DNA from: Rossellomorea aquimaris
Lineage (GTDB): Bacteria; Bacillota; Bacilli; Bacillales; Bacillaceae_B
Reading direction: 5' to 3'
Length of the DNA: 64,000 nucleotides
NCBI RefSeq assembly: GCF_000935355.1
Contig: NZ_JXZC01000010.1
Coordinates: forward strand, 62,001 to 126,000
The translations under genes were made by a program, and so were the position numbers. Positions within the stretch are counted from its first letter, which is position 1, and every line of letters starts with the position of its first letter. The notes below the pieces were generated by a model. That model did no database searches, was not told where the DNA came from, and saw only the letters and a list, made by a program, of their open reading frames with translations. Shown in pieces: positions 45,605 to 55,762 of the stretch.

Positions 45605-46957
45605 TTAAGCCGGGGCGTCGTCAAATCGCCGCTCCAGGTTCACGAATTTATTGTATTCCTTCACAAACGCAAGGGACACATTTCCAACTGGGCCGTTACG
45701 TTGCTTGGCAATGATGATTTCGATAATGTTTTTGTTTTCCGCTTCTTTGTCATAGTAATCTTCACGGTATAAGAAAGCCACGATATCCGCATCCTGCTCG
45801 ATACTTCCTGATTCACGAATATCAGACATCATCGGACGCTTATCCTGGCGCTGCTCCACACCACGGGAGAGCTGGGATAAAGCGATGACCGGTACTTGAA
45901 GTTCACGAGCCAGTCCTTTCAATGAACGGGAGATTTCAGATACCTCCTGCTGACGGTTTTCCCCTGAACGTCCGCTACCCTGGATGAGCTGCAAGTAGTC
46001 GATGAGGATCATTCCAAGACCATGCTCCTGAGCGAGACGTCGGCATTTGGAACGGATTTCCCCCACTTTGATACCAGGTGTATCATCGATGTAAATCCCG
46101 GCATTAGAGAGGCTTCCCATCGCCATTGTAAGCTTTCTCCAGTCTTCGTCGGTTAGATCACCTGTACGGAGGTTTTGGGCATTAATATTGCCTTCTGCAC
46201 ACAGCATACGCATTACGAGCTGCTCGGCTCCCATCTCCAGGGAGAATATGGCTACGTTTTCTTTCGCCTTTACTGCCACGTTCTGAGCGATATTCAGGGC
46301 GAAGGCTGTTTTACCCATGGAAGGTCGGGCACCCACAATAATCAAGTCATTTCGCTGGAAACCTGCCGTCATATGATCAAGATCGGCAAACCCCGTTGAA
46401 ATTCCTGTTACGTCACCCTTGCGATTCGTTAAGGTTTCGATATTATCATAGGTCCGCACAAGTACATCTTTAATATTATGAAAGGCACCTGCATTCTTCC
46501 GCTGGGCTACTTCCATGATATTTTTTTCCGCTTCACTCAGAAGGCTGTCGACTTCATCCTCCCTTGCATAGCCGTCAGATGCGATATCTGTCGCTGTACG
46601 TATCAATCTTCGAAGTAATGATTTTTCTTCCACAATCTTTGCGTAATATTCTATATTCGCAGCGGTGGGGACAGAGGCTGCAAGCTCACTTAAATAAGCG
46701 ACTCCGCCAACATCTTCAAGCTCTTTCGCAGCTGCCAGTTCTTCTGTCACCGTGATTAAGTCAACGGCTTTTCCCCCGTCTCCCAAATTCAGCATGACAT
46801 TGTATATTTTTTGATGAGAATGACGATAAAAATCTTCTGGAATCAATATTTCTGAGGTGGTCGTCAATGCGCTGGGCTCTAAGAAAATCGCACCTAATAC
46901 TGCTTGTTCAGCCTCAATGTTCTGAGGTGGAACCCGGTCCTGGAACACTTCATTCAT
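45605..46957 (-). CDS. dnaB: Replicative DNA helicase DnaB (DnaC in B. subtilis)
   Basis: 450 aa hexameric RecA-fold helicase that unwinds the fork. The N-terminal domain has the PPQNIEAEQAVLGAIF start. The C-terminal ATPase domain (~185-450) has Walker A GARPSMGKTAFA (near 205), Walker B MILIDYLQLIQG, and the QEVSEISRSLK and IALSQLSR motifs. The normal order rpsR-yybS-gdpP-rplI-dnaB-purA is kept. It is separated from rplI by a 230-bp gap with a terminator. Confidence 0.98.
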   Translation of the reverse strand: MNEVFQDRVPPQNIEAEQAVLGAIFLEPSALTTTSEILIPEDFYRHSHQKIYNVMLNLGDGGKAVDLITVTEELAAAKELEDVGGVAYLSELAASVPTAANIEYYAKIVEEKSLLRRLIRTATDIASDGYAREDEVDSLLSEAEKNIMEVAQRKNAGAFHNIKDVLVRTYDNIETLTNRKGDVTGISTGFADLDHMTAGFQRNDLIIVGARPSMGKTAFALNIAQNVAVKAKENVAIFSLEMGAEQLVMRMLCAEGNINAQNLRTGDLTDEDWRKLTMAMGSLSNAGIYIDDTPGIKVGEIRSKCRRLAQEHGLGMILIDYLQLIQGSGRSGENRQQEVSEISRSLKGLARELQVPVIALSQLSRGVEQRQDKRPMMSDIRESGSIEQDADIVAFLYREDYYDKEAENKNIIEIIIAKQRNGPVGNVSLAFVKEYNKFVNLERRFDDAPA

Positions 46958-47073
46958 CTATGCATAACCTCCATTTCAAACTGCGAAGGGGCTTCGCGAC
47001 GTTAATAGGCATCTGCTGCCTGCGTCAAAGTTAATACTTTGCTATATATGAAAATAAGAATTTAGTCCTACCG

Positions 47074-47105
47074 AAAAAAAGTGATCGGGATAGTATCCAG
47101 ATCAC
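47074..47105 (-). terminator. Terminator of the gdpP-rplI transcript
   Basis: Minus strand GTGATCTGGATA pairs with the downstream CCCGATCAC-type arm and is followed by TTTTTTT, about 85 bp after the rplI stop codon. Confidence 0.7.
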
Positions 47106-47189
47106 ATTTGTTATCAAGCTATATTCATTTTAACATGTTTTTCTCAAAATGAAGTTACCAAATTTCGTATATTTTCTCTGAAAAAAATC

Positions 47190-47636
47190 TTATTCTTCCG
47201 TTACATGTACCTTTAAGGTTGCTGAAACGTCCGTGTGCAGCTTCACAGGGACATTCGTATAGCCCAGGGCACGAATGGCATCGTTCATTTCAATTTTACG
47301 TTTATCGATTTTGATGTCATGTGCCTTTTTCAATGCATCGGCAATCTGCTTGCTCGTGATCGAACCGAATAATCGACCGCCTTCACCGGATTTCGCTTTC
47401 ATTTCAACTGTGATTTCTTCCAATGTCGCTTTTAATTTTTTGGCTTCTTCTAATTCTTCTTGAGCCAGTTGTTTTTCTTTCTTCTTTTGACCCTCAAGCT
47501 GTCCCATGTTTGCATTTGTCGCTTCAACGGCTAAGCCTTTTTTTAATAAGAAGTTATGTGCATAGCCATCTGCTACGTTTTTCACTTCTCCTTTTTTTCC
47601 TTTACCTTTAACGTCTTTTAAGAAAATTACTTTCAT
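47190..47636 (-). CDS. rplI: 50S ribosomal protein L9
   Basis: 148 aa. N-terminal rRNA-binding domain ([20 protein letters not shown], signature of L9), a long central helix rich in Lys/Glu, and a C-terminal domain ending VHVTEE. The start overlaps the gdpP stop codon by four bases. Confidence 0.98.
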   Translation of the reverse strand: MKVIFLKDVKGKGKKGEVKNVADGYAHNFLLKKGLAVEATNANMGQLEGQKKKEKQLAQEELEEAKKLKATLEEITVEMKAKSGEGGRLFGSITSKQIADALKKAHDIKIDKRKIEMNDAIRALGYTNVPVKLHTDVSATLKVHVTEE

Positions 47637-49606
47637 ATCTCTTTTCTCCCTTCAAAATAATCACTTAATGCTTCCTTCAGCTGTTCCTCGGCTTCCAGTA
47701 CAGATACTTGTTTTATTTGAGTAGCGGCGTTCGTTAAATGACCTCCACCGTTTAAGTTTTCCATAATAATTTGTACGTTCACGTCCCCTAATGATCGGGC
47801 GCTGATCCCAACTGTTTCAGGATCCCGCTTGGAGATGACAAAGGAAGCAATGACTTCATCCATGGTCAATAATGTATCCGCTGCCTGTGCAATCAGGACA
47901 GGATCATAAATGACGTCACCCTCTGCTTTCGCAATCGCAACCCCTTCACGGAAAAATTTAACCGATTCAATTAACCTCGAACGTTTAATATAGGTCTCGA
48001 CATCCTCTTTAAGGAACTTTTGGACTAACACGGTGTCAGCCCCTTGTGCCCTTAAATAGGAAGCCGCATCAAATGTTCTCGATCCCGTTCGAAGCGTAAA
48101 GCTCTTCGTATCGACAATGATTCCTGCCAGCAGGGAAGTGGCTTCAAGCATCGTGATTTTTTCATGTTTAGGCTGATATTCCAATAGCTCCGTCACAAGC
48201 TCAGCTGTGGAAGAAGCATATGGTTCCATATAAACAAGTAATGGGTTTTTAATAAAGTCTTCGCCACGTCGATGATGATCGATGACCACGACTTTATCCA
48301 TTTTATTTAAAAGCCTTTCTTCAATGACCAGGGAAGGTTTGTGTGTATCAACGACCACAAGCAGCGTATCCTCTGTAGCCATTTCGAGCGCTTCCTCCGG
48401 AGTGATGAATCGGGAATGAAGATCGGAATTTGCTTTGATCTCCTTCATCAATCGTTTCACTCCATTATCGATTTCATTAAAGTTTAAGACAACGTATCCT
48501 TCACGCTGATTCATTTGAGCCACTTTCCGGATCCCGATGGCCGCCCCGATGGCATCCATATCAGGATGTTTATGTCCCATGATGATGACCTTATCACTTT
48601 CGATCATAATTTCCTTAAGGGCGTGGGAGATGACTCTTGCACGTACCCGCGTACGTTTTTCCATAGGATTGGTTTTTCCACCATAGAATTTAACCTTCCC
48701 ATTGGTTTGCTTAATGGCCACCTGATCTCCACCGCGACCTAACGCAAGATCCAAGCTTGATTGGGCCAGGGTGCCCAGTTCAGGAAGGGAAGAAACCCCA
48801 GTCCCCACTCCAATGCTTAAAGTCAGGGGAACATTTTGCTTGGACGTAGTATCCCGGACATCATCCAATATCCCGAACTTTTCCTTCTCCAATACTTGAA
48901 GGATCTTCTCATTAATGACGGCTATGAACCTCTCAGAAGAAACCCGCTTCAAGAACACGCCATATTCCTTTGCCCACTTATTCAGAATGGACGTCACTAA
49001 ACTATTTAAACTGCTTCTCGTTTGGTCGTCCATCCCTTGCGTTAATTCATCATAGTTATCCAGAAAGATGATTCCGATATTCGTGCGTTCATCATGATAT
49101 TGCTTTTCTATTTCTTTTTGTTCCGTGACATCAAAGAAATAAAGCAGTTTTTCTTTGAGCTTCAATACGACATGATACTTCCTCTCATTAATCGTTACAA
49201 TTTCTGAATCCACTTCTTGTTTGATTAATGGGACAAGGGACTCTGCCACATCGTACAAAGATCTTCCAACGACTGTGTCTTCATTGAAACATGAGGCTAG
49301 AAAAGGATTTGTCCATTCTATGTAATATTCATCATTGATCAGCATGATCCCAATGGGCATCTCCATTAACGCCTCTTCTCCCACACGCTTTACACGATAG
49401 GATAGAGTGGAGATATATTCCTCTGTTTCATCGTGCGATCTTCTCTCGAAATAGAATGCGAGAAAATACACGATTCCAAAGACAATCAACCCAATTAACG
49501 AAATGATCCATTGGTAAAAGGAAACCGATACTAACAATAGAGCTGTTAATATAGCAAGACCGTACAATGGGTAGCGGATCATTCGCTTATTAAAATAAGA
49601 TGGCAT
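47633..49606 (-). CDS. gdpP: Cyclic-di-AMP phosphodiesterase GdpP (YybT)
   Basis: 657 aa membrane enzyme hydrolysing c-di-AMP to pApA. Two N-terminal TM helices (~14-48), a PAS domain (~80-160), a degenerate GGDEF domain (~170-300, lacking the GGDEF signature) and a DHH/DHHA1 module. Metal motifs are [11 protein letters not shown] (near 345), VVVDTHKP (near 418) and VVIDHHRRG (near 445), with GGGHLTNAA near the C-terminus. All DHH residues are intact. It sits between yybS and rplI with an ATGA overlap to rplI. Confidence 0.97.
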   Translation of the reverse strand: MPSYFNKRMIRYPLYGLAILTALLLVSVSFYQWIISLIGLIVFGIVYFLAFYFERRSHDETEEYISTLSYRVKRVGEEALMEMPIGIMLINDEYYIEWTNPFLASCFNEDTVVGRSLYDVAESLVPLIKQEVDSEIVTINERKYHVVLKLKEKLLYFFDVTEQKEIEKQYHDERTNIGIIFLDNYDELTQGMDDQTRSSLNSLVTSILNKWAKEYGVFLKRVSSERFIAVINEKILQVLEKEKFGILDDVRDTTSKQNVPLTLSIGVGTGVSSLPELGTLAQSSLDLALGRGGDQVAIKQTNGKVKFYGGKTNPMEKRTRVRARVISHALKEIMIESDKVIIMGHKHPDMDAIGAAIGIRKVAQMNQREGYVVLNFNEIDNGVKRLMKEIKANSDLHSRFITPEEALEMATEDTLLVVVDTHKPSLVIEERLLNKMDKVVVIDHHRRGEDFIKNPLLVYMEPYASSTAELVTELLEYQPKHEKITMLEATSLLAGIIVDTKSFTLRTGSRTFDAASYLRAQGADTVLVQKFLKEDVETYIKRSRLIESVKFFREGVAIAKAEGDVIYDPVLIAQAADTLLTMDEVIASFVISKRDPETVGISARSLGDVNVQIIMENLNGGGHLTNAATQIKQVSVLEAEEQLKEALSDYFEGRKEI

Positions 49607-49632
49607 GATTTCAGCTCCTGGAACTTAAATTT

Positions 49633-50556
49633 CTATGACTTACGTTGTAGGCGTTGTCTTAGATCAAATCCTAAGTCAATTATACCTAAAATTCGCACGA
49701 GATAAAGAAGTGGAAACGAAATGATTGTAATTAATACCAAAATACCTTTTGACCATCCTTTTATATGAGCGAAAAAATAGAGGAAAGATAGTCCTTGAAC
49801 CGCCATCAATGTTTGCAACACATAAAGGACATTAAGTAGGGCCGTGTAGGCATACGTTCCTTTTTCCGGCTGCAGGATCATGGATAGTACCAGGGTAATT
49901 AAATAATACCAAAGAATACTCTTAGGAAGCTTCCATTCCCTGAATGGCTTGAATACCGGTACATCTCTCCCCAAGCGCTTCATGATGGGGAAGTTGATCA
50001 GCATAAACAACAGGGCCATGACGACAGCGATCCCCAAGAACAAGGTAGGCATTAGCGTCTGTATAAGGTCAATCGAGCTTTCCAGGCTTTCTATCAGCCT
50101 CTTGTCAGGTTCCTGACCAAGCTGTTCAAATAATTGATAATAGGCAGCCTTAGATTCCACTAAGCTATCTTCTATAATATTAACATCGAAGAATAGGATT
50201 GAAAAAACAAAACCCATCACAATATTGATGACAAGTGTGAGACTTGATGCCATAAACAGCCTCATTTTATCTACTTTCGCTTTCACACACCAGCCAATCA
50301 CGACCCCTGTCGTCGCTACCATGAAGGCAACAGGCAATGCAATGAGCCCTCCAAATAAGAAGGATAACCCTAACGATCCGATCAATACGTAAAAAGAATT
50401 CAGTAACGAATACTTAGAACTAAACAGAATAAGAGGGAGAGGCAATACAAAAAAAGCAAGTGTACCAATAAATGGAACATATAAAGCCAACAACAGTAAT
50501 ACAGTAAAGATGGCGAGCATAAGCGCACCTTCCGTTAAAACACGGGGATTTTTCAA
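49633..50556 (-). CDS. yybS: YybS-family (DUF2232) membrane protein
   Basis: 307 aa with about eight TM helices over the whole length (for example LMLAIFTVLLLLALYVPFIG and FSSKYSLLNSFYVLIG), consistent with the ECF-S-like DUF2232 family. Function is unknown; in Bacillus it always precedes gdpP, 26 bp away here. A forespore/vegetative role is not established. Confidence 0.9.
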   Translation of the reverse strand: MKNPRVLTEGALMLAIFTVLLLLALYVPFIGTLAFFVLPLPLILFSSKYSLLNSFYVLIGSLGLSFLFGGLIALPVAFMVATTGVVIGWCVKAKVDKMRLFMASSLTLVINIVMGFVFSILFFDVNIIEDSLVESKAAYYQLFEQLGQEPDKRLIESLESSIDLIQTLMPTLFLGIAVVMALLFMLINFPIMKRLGRDVPVFKPFREWKLPKSILWYYLITLVLSMILQPEKGTYAYTALLNVLYVLQTLMAVQGLSFLYFFAHIKGWSKGILVLITIISFPLLYLVRILGIIDLGFDLRQRLQRKS

Positions 50557-50973
50557 TTGAAACGCTCCTTACGATAAATTCAAAACCATACAATAGCACT
50601 ATCATATCAATTTTGGAGATAGATTTCATCTAGGGGTTCTTATCCGATGGCAACAGGCCTACTTTAATGGCCGTCATTTACCTTTGTTGTGCCACTTTCT
50701 CCAAAACCTGTGCCAAATTGTGAATATCAATAACGATCAATGTTAATTCACTTCACTTAAAAAAAGAGGGGGACCCTTCAACATGATACTCTTTTTCATC
50801 TACTCTAGTATGCACTCAGTTTAAAAAGGAGTATACGCAGTAGATAAAGAATGGCTAGGTATCCGGATCACCATGATCACTTAGTGTTCCCGTTGCTTTT
50901 AAAAGAGCTTCATTCAAAAAACAAAGAAAAAAAGCAACAGAGACAAGTCTCTGCTGCTTTTAGATCGATGATA
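50557..50973. other. Intergenic region between rpsR and yybS
   Basis: 417 bp holding the rpsR terminator (50930-50961) and presumably the yybS promoter. No further gene or structure is seen. Confidence 0.5.
50930..50961 (-). terminator. Terminator of rpsF-ssb-rpsR
   Basis: AAAAGCAACAGAGAC / GTCTCTGCTGCTTTT, followed by T-rich sequence on the minus strand, 13 bp after the rpsR stop codon. Confidence 0.88.
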
Positions 50974-51222
<249 letters not shown>

Positions 51223-51251
51223 CTATCTTGTTTGGATTCGTTATCGTTCGT

Positions 51252-51764
51252 TTAGAATGGCAGATCATCATCGGAAATGTCGATCGGCTGACCGTCATTT
51301 GCAAATGGATCCTCATCTACACGTGTATAGTTGTTGTTATTGTTGTTGCGTTGTTGATTCTGATTCTGACTATACGGATTTCCTTGGTCACGTTGACCTC
51401 CACCCGAATAGCCCGGACTTCCTCCACGATCGCCTTGGTTCGCACTACGCGGCTCTAAGAACTGAACGCTTTCTGCTACAACTTCCGTCATAAACACCCT
51501 ACGTCCATCCTGTCCTTCGAAATTACGTGTTTGAATGCGACCGTCAACGCCAGCTAAGCTGCCTTTTTTAAGAAAGTTTGCTACATTCTCTGCAGGGCGA
51601 CGCCATACAACACAGTTAATAAAATCTGCTTCCCGTTCTCCTGATTGATTCGTAAAACTACGATTGACAGCCAGTGTAAACGAAGCAACAGCCACTCCGC
51701 TTGGAGTATATTTTAATTCAGGGTCCTTGGTTAAACGCCCTACTAATACAACTCGGTTCATCAT
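51252..51764 (-). CDS. ssb: Single-stranded DNA-binding protein
   Basis: 170 aa. OB-fold in the first ~105 residues ([38 protein letters not shown]), then a Gln/Asn/Gly-rich linker and the conserved acidic tip DISDDDLPF that docks partner proteins. I chose ATG 51764 (MMNRVVLVG) because of the GAAGGAAGGGG site upstream; an in-frame start at 51773 would lie too close to it. Confidence 0.98.
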   Translation of the reverse strand: MMNRVVLVGRLTKDPELKYTPSGVAVASFTLAVNRSFTNQSGEREADFINCVVWRRPAENVANFLKKGSLAGVDGRIQTRNFEGQDGRRVFMTEVVAESVQFLEPRSANQGDRGGSPGYSGGGQRDQGNPYSQNQNQQRNNNNNNYTRVDEDPFANDGQPIDISDDDLPF

Positions 51765-51792
51765 CAGAATCAACCCCTTCCTTCTAGTTTAC

Positions 51793-51808
51793 TGTTTCAC
51801 ATGAAACA
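51793..51808. promoter_or_regulatory. Near-parS sequence between rpsF and ssb
   Basis: TGTTTCACATGAAACA differs from parS by one base in the centre (CACGTG to CACATG). It lies in the short ssb-rpsF gap; whether ParB binds it is unknown. Confidence 0.5.
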
Positions 51809-51842
51809 GATGGTAGAAGTGTATATCTTAAAAACGTACGGA

Positions 51843-52130
51843 TTATTCTTCTTCTTTAACAACGATATGACGGATAATATCATCGCTGATTTTAGCTAAA
51901 CGATCGAATTCGTTAACTGCATCAGAAGTAGCGCTCATCTTAACTAGTTGATAGAAACCATCACGAAAATCGTTGATTTCATACGCTAAACGACGTTTAC
52001 CCCAATCTTTTGACTCGATGATTTCCGCGCCGTTAGTTGTTAAAACGTTATCGAAACGCTCAACTACTGCTTTCTTTGACTCGTCGTCAATGTTTGGGCG
52101 GACAATGTACATAACTTCGTACTTTCTCAT
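51843..52130 (-). CDS. rpsF: 30S ribosomal protein S6
   Basis: 95 aa ([20 protein letters not shown], ending [13 protein letters not shown]). It pairs with S18. I chose the ATG at 52130, preceded by GGAGGTG at normal spacing; a longer frame to 52205 would read through the leader and has a different composition. First gene of the operon. Confidence 0.98.
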   Translation of the reverse strand: MRKYEVMYIVRPNIDDESKKAVVERFDNVLTTNGAEIIESKDWGKRRLAYEINDFRDGFYQLVKMSATSDAVNEFDRLAKISDDIIRHIVVKEEE

Positions 52131-52205
52131 CTGAATGTCACCTCCTCGTGGTCTATGCGGTCCTTTCTTTATGAAAGAACAAGGAGCAATGCGTTCATTA
52201 CTCAC
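52131..52205 (-). promoter_or_regulatory. rpsF leader, candidate S6:S18 autoregulatory motif
   Basis: The leader on the minus strand holds AAGGACCGCATAGACCACG directly upstream of GGAGGTGACATTCAG and the ATG. An S6:S18-binding leader with a conserved CCG element is known upstream of bacterial rpsF; this segment has the right position and motif, but I did not fold it. Confidence 0.45.
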
Positions 52206-52256
52206 GAAATAAAATTATAGCATAGGTTATCTATTATTGCAATATGACGTAAAAAA

Positions 52257-52281
52257 AAGACTAGATTCACATCTAGTCTTT
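52257..52281 (-). terminator. Terminator of ychF
   Basis: AAAGACTAGA / TCTAGTCTTT around a 6-nt loop with flanking A/T runs, 12 bp after the ychF stop codon. Confidence 0.88.
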
Positions 52282-52292
52282 CAACTTTAAAC

Positions 52293-53393
52293 TTATACAT
52301 TAAAACGGAAATGAATGATGTCTCCGTCTTTTACGAGGTATTCTTTACCTTCTAAACGAACTTTTCCTGCTTCACGGGCTGCACCCATTGTTCCGGCAGC
52401 AACTAAATCTTCATAGGATACGGTTTCGGCACGGATGAAACCTCTTTCGAAGTCAGTGTGGATGACACCGGCACATTGAGGAGCTTTCATTCCTTCACGG
52501 AACGTCCAGGCACGTACCTCTTGAACGCCGGCTGTGAAGTAAGTAGCCAGTCCCAAAAGTGAATAGGTAGCGCGGATAAGCTGATCTAAACCAGACTCTT
52601 CAATTCCTAGTTCTTGTAGGAACATCGCCTTTTCTTCATCATCAAGCTCGGCGATCTCAGATTCGATCTTTGCACAGACCACGATCACTTCTGCGTTATC
52701 TTCTTTCGCGAATTCTCTTACTTTCTGAACATATTCGTTGTCAGAAGGATCGGCAATTTCATCTTCACTTACGTTTGCTACATATAAAACAGGCTTTGAA
52801 GTCAATAGGTGAAGCTGTTTTACAAGCTTCATTTGCTCATCAGCGAACTCAACTGTACGAGCCGGCTGCTCCGCTTCAAGGGCATCTTTGATTTTCACAA
52901 GGATGTCATGCTCAAACACCGCTTCTTTATCCTTTTGCTTCGCCATTTTCTGAACTCTGGCAAGACGCTTATCAACTGTCTCAAGGTCAGCTAAGATCAA
53001 TTCCAGGTTGATGACTTCAATATCCGCAATCGGATCTACTTTACCTGAAACGTGTGTGATATTATCATCTGCAAAACAACGCACAACCTGACAAATTGCA
53101 TCTACTTGACGAATGTGAGATAAGAATTTATTCCCTAATCCTTCTCCTTTACTCGCTCCTTTTACAATTCCCGCAATATCCGTGAATTCAAAGGCAGTAG
53201 GAACCGTCTTCTTCGGTTCTACAAGCTCTGTTAATTTATCTAAACGATGATCGGGAACTTCTACTATTCCTACGTTTGGATCAATAGTACAGAAAGGATA
53301 GTTGGCAGATTCTGCACCTGCTTTTGTAATTGCGTTAAATAGAGTTGACTTCCCTACGTTGGGTAGTCCAACAATACCAGCTGTTAAAGCCAT
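52293..53393 (-). CDS. ychF: Redox-regulated ATPase/GTPase YchF
   Basis: 366 aa Obg-family P-loop protein. Walker A GLPNVGKST (near residue 8), G2/G3 region TDIAGIVKGASKGEGLGNKF, NVSE in place of NKxD, the coiled-coil inserted domain (~125-200) and the C-terminal TGS domain ending DIIHFRFNV. I chose the ATG at 53393 (MALTAGIVG), 8 nt after GAGGAG; three extra codons upstream overlap the ribosome site. YyaF in B. subtilis. Confidence 0.98.
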   Translation of the reverse strand: MALTAGIVGLPNVGKSTLFNAITKAGAESANYPFCTIDPNVGIVEVPDHRLDKLTELVEPKKTVPTAFEFTDIAGIVKGASKGEGLGNKFLSHIRQVDAICQVVRCFADDNITHVSGKVDPIADIEVINLELILADLETVDKRLARVQKMAKQKDKEAVFEHDILVKIKDALEAEQPARTVEFADEQMKLVKQLHLLTSKPVLYVANVSEDEIADPSDNEYVQKVREFAKEDNAEVIVVCAKIESEIAELDDEEKAMFLQELGIEESGLDQLIRATYSLLGLATYFTAGVQEVRAWTFREGMKAPQCAGVIHTDFERGFIRAETVSYEDLVAAGTMGAAREAGKVRLEGKEYLVKDGDIIHFRFNV

Positions 53394-53567
53394 TTTGGTC
53401 ACTCCTCATCAAATTCTTATCTATTAAAAAATCCTGTAAGATCTAAAAACAAGTAAACGGTCGAACCTTTCACAATTATAGAGATAATAGAGGGAAAAGA
53501 CAAGTCATGCTTCTGGTGGACTTTTAGTTTGAGGGCTGGATTTATCCTCGCAATCTGAATATATAAA

Positions 53568-53605
53568 AAGGGCATTCAATCGTAAAAAAACGATTGAATG
53601 CCCTT
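53568..53605 (-). terminator. Terminator of yyzM
   Basis: AAGGGCATTCAATCG and CGATTGAATGCCCTT form a perfect 15-bp stem around an A-rich loop; on the minus strand it ends in TTTTTATAT. About 65 bp after the yyzM stop codon. Confidence 0.88.
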
Positions 53606-53668
53606 GAGCCAGCTAATTTGAACATAGTCTGGGTTAGGTCAAAAGGATTATGGGTAAAAAAAGAATAC

Positions 53669-53869
53669 TTATTCTTCTGTGCCGCTACTGATGACTTTTT
53701 TCATTTTTTTTGCAAAATCTTTTCTGGGAATCATGACACTGTGTCCGCACCCTACACATTTAATGCGGATATCCATTCCCATCCGGATCACTTTCCAGCG
53801 ATTTGTACCACAAGGATGAGGCTTTTTCATTTCTACAATGTCATTAAGTGTGAATGTTTTCGGCTCCAC
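53669..53869 (-). CDS. yyzM: YyzM/DUF951 small protein
   Basis: 66 aa with a zinc-ribbon-like CVGCGH and the family signatures DIVEMKKPHPCGTNRWKV and MDIRIKC. The start is a GTG at 53869 (MEPKTFTLND), 8 nt after GGAGG; a longer in-frame extension to 53941 overlaps the upstream channel gene and lacks its own ribosome site. Function is unknown, though conserved between the mechanosensitive channel gene and ychF in Bacillus. Confidence 0.88.
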   Translation of the reverse strand: MEPKTFTLNDIVEMKKPHPCGTNRWKVIRMGMDIRIKCVGCGHSVMIPRKDFAKKMKKVISSGTEE

Positions 53870-53882
53870 TGGCTTTTCCTCC

Positions 53883-54827
53883 TCATTCGCTTTCAAGTTT
53901 TCTTTGTTTTTCTTCACGAGGTTGGATGTCATCTTGATCATGACGGGAATACATCACCATGCGAGGGAATGGAATCTCAATACCATGTTCATCCAGGCAT
54001 AACTTAACCTCTTTACGAATCATTCTCGCCATATACCAATGTCTCATCGGCACCGTTTCAGCAACGATCCGCACGACAACATCTGAAGCTCCAAGAGTCT
54101 GAACACCTAACAACTCAGGCGGATTAACAAGATCTTCATATTTTTGCGGTAGGGTCAGGAGTAATTCCTGCATCACTTTCTCCGCTTCTTCTATGTTTTC
54201 TTCGTAAGCAATACTGACATCCACTACAGCAATGCTATTGTGAATGGAGAAGTTCGTTACTTCTGTAATATTACCATTGGGGAAGATATGTAATTCCCCG
54301 GTCCAGCTTTTGATCTTTGTCGTACGAAGGCCGATTTCTTCAACATTTCCTTCTGCAGAACCGATTCGAACATAATCACCAACTGAAAATTGATCTTCAA
54401 AGATAATAAAGAAACCGGTGATGATATCGCGAACCAGATTCTGTGCACCAAAACCGACGGCCAGACCGACAATCCCGGCACCGGCAATCAGCCCTTTCAC
54501 ATCAATATCAAGCGTGGATAGAATCGTCATTAAACTAATAAAATAAATCACGTACGTCAATACGTTCTCCAGTAGCTTCAAAAGAGTGGCTTCACGGCGC
54601 TCGGTGAACTTCAAAGGTGAACGTGATCGAACCTTAAACACATTTCGTATTGCCGATCTTCCAAGTCTCAAAGCAAGATATGTAATCACCATAATGGCTA
54701 CAATCTTTAACGTGCCTGTCCCCAAGGTAACCCATAACTCATTATCTATCAGTTTATTTACAGCTTCATTTTCTTTAAGTTTTTCAACGGCTTCAGTTAC
54801 ACCAGCATTAGAATCTTTCTCATTCAT
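53883..54827 (-). CDS. MscS-family small-conductance mechanosensitive channel
   Basis: 314 aa. About three TM helices: near 35-55 (TLKIVAIMVITYLAL), 85-110 (LTYVIYFISLMTILS) and the pore helix around 115-145 (GLIAGAGIVGLAVGFGAQNLVRD, the Ala/Gly-packed TM3 signature). The cytosolic beta/alpha vestibule domain follows (FEDQFSVGDYVRIG, VEEIGLRTTKIKSW). It opens under membrane tension to release osmolytes. The C-terminal tail is charged. It leads the leftward transcript into yyzM. Confidence 0.94.
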   Translation of the reverse strand: MNEKDSNAGVTEAVEKLKENEAVNKLIDNELWVTLGTGTLKIVAIMVITYLALRLGRSAIRNVFKVRSRSPLKFTERREATLLKLLENVLTYVIYFISLMTILSTLDIDVKGLIAGAGIVGLAVGFGAQNLVRDIITGFFIIFEDQFSVGDYVRIGSAEGNVEEIGLRTTKIKSWTGELHIFPNGNITEVTNFSIHNSIAVVDVSIAYEENIEEAEKVMQELLLTLPQKYEDLVNPPELLGVQTLGASDVVVRIVAETVPMRHWYMARMIRKEVKLCLDEHGIEIPFPRMVMYSRHDQDDIQPREEKQRKLESE

Positions 54828-55085
54828 TTATCGAACCTCCACTTATCAATCAATAAGAAGTATTCCTTATTTTATCAAGTTTCCCTCTCCTTGTGTAGAT
54901 ATAACCTCATATTAAAATAGTTTATAGAAAATTTTTATTTTATGAAAAATCCAACCATATTATGTATGAAAAAAAGAAATCGTCCGTATACTGATAATAC
55001 TTAAAAATTATGATTTTGGTGGTAAGGACAAATAAAGTTGATCCCTGGAAGATTCCCTTTAAACATATCCGAAGGAGTGGAAGCG

Positions 55086-55706
55086 ATGAATCTAAAAAAA
55101 GGACTATTTGAACGAAAACCTGAACCCTTTAGAGTCCTTCATCAGGAAGAAAGTGCGGCACAGGATCTTTCCGTTCAATTGTCGTCGTTGCTTCCGACTT
55201 ATTATCGTACAAGGCCCATCGTATTTGTATGTATCGGCACCGATCGTTCAACGGGGGACTCGTTAGGTCCTTTAGTCGGGTCATTAATCGAAGAACAAAA
55301 CGTTAAGCCTTTCCATGTGTATGGAACGTTGGATGATCCGATTCATGCTGTGAATCTGGAAGAGAAACTGAGTCTGATAGCCTCCCAGCATATAAATCCA
55401 TTTATCATCGGCGTGGATGCGTGTCTTGGACGGTTAAAGAGCGTAGGGGCTATCCAATTAAGTGAAGGACCTCTAAAGCCCGGAGCGGGTGTGAATAAAG
55501 AGCTGCCTGAAGTAGGTGAAATTCACCTGACAGGAATCGTAAATGTCAGTGGATTCATGGAGTTTTTTGTTTTACAAAATACACGTTTAAACCTTGTCAT
55601 GAAAATGGCTAAAACCATTGCCGAAGCCATTGTGTTAGCAGGTCATTCCGTGGAACGCAGAAATGCCGTCAGCATTGAAAAATGGCGGGAAGAATTGCAG
55701 CAATAA
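55086..55706 (+). CDS. yyaC: Spore-related protein YyaC (DUF1256)
   Basis: 206 aa, a relative of the Gpr-like sporulation peptidase family with an acidic site (VCIGTDRSTGDSLGPLVG near 60, FIIGVDACLGRLKSVG near 115). I chose the ATG at 55086 (MNLKKGLFERKPEP), 6 nt after AAGGAGTGG; an upstream in-frame ATG at 55038 has no ribosome site. In B. subtilis it is expressed in the forespore and lies near parB. It is on the plus strand, against its neighbours. Confidence 0.92.
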   Translation: MNLKKGLFERKPEPFRVLHQEESAAQDLSVQLSSLLPTYYRTRPIVFVCIGTDRSTGDSLGPLVGSLIEEQNVKPFHVYGTLDDPIHAVNLEEKLSLIASQHINPFIIGVDACLGRLKSVGAIQLSEGPLKPGAGVNKELPEVGEIHLTGIVNVSGFMEFFVLQNTRLNLVMKMAKTIAEAIVLAGHSVERRNAVSIEKWREELQQ

Positions 55707-55754
55707 AGAAGGGAGATGATACAGACACGTTCTGAGTCATCTCCCTTCTTTATT
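55702..55754. terminator. Bidirectional terminator between yyaC and the DUF554 gene
   Basis: AATAAAGAAGGGAGATGA / TCATCTCCCTTCTTTATT, a perfect 18-bp stem overlapping the yyaC stop codon, between convergent genes. Confidence 0.92.
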
Positions 55755-55762
55755 TTCGCCCT

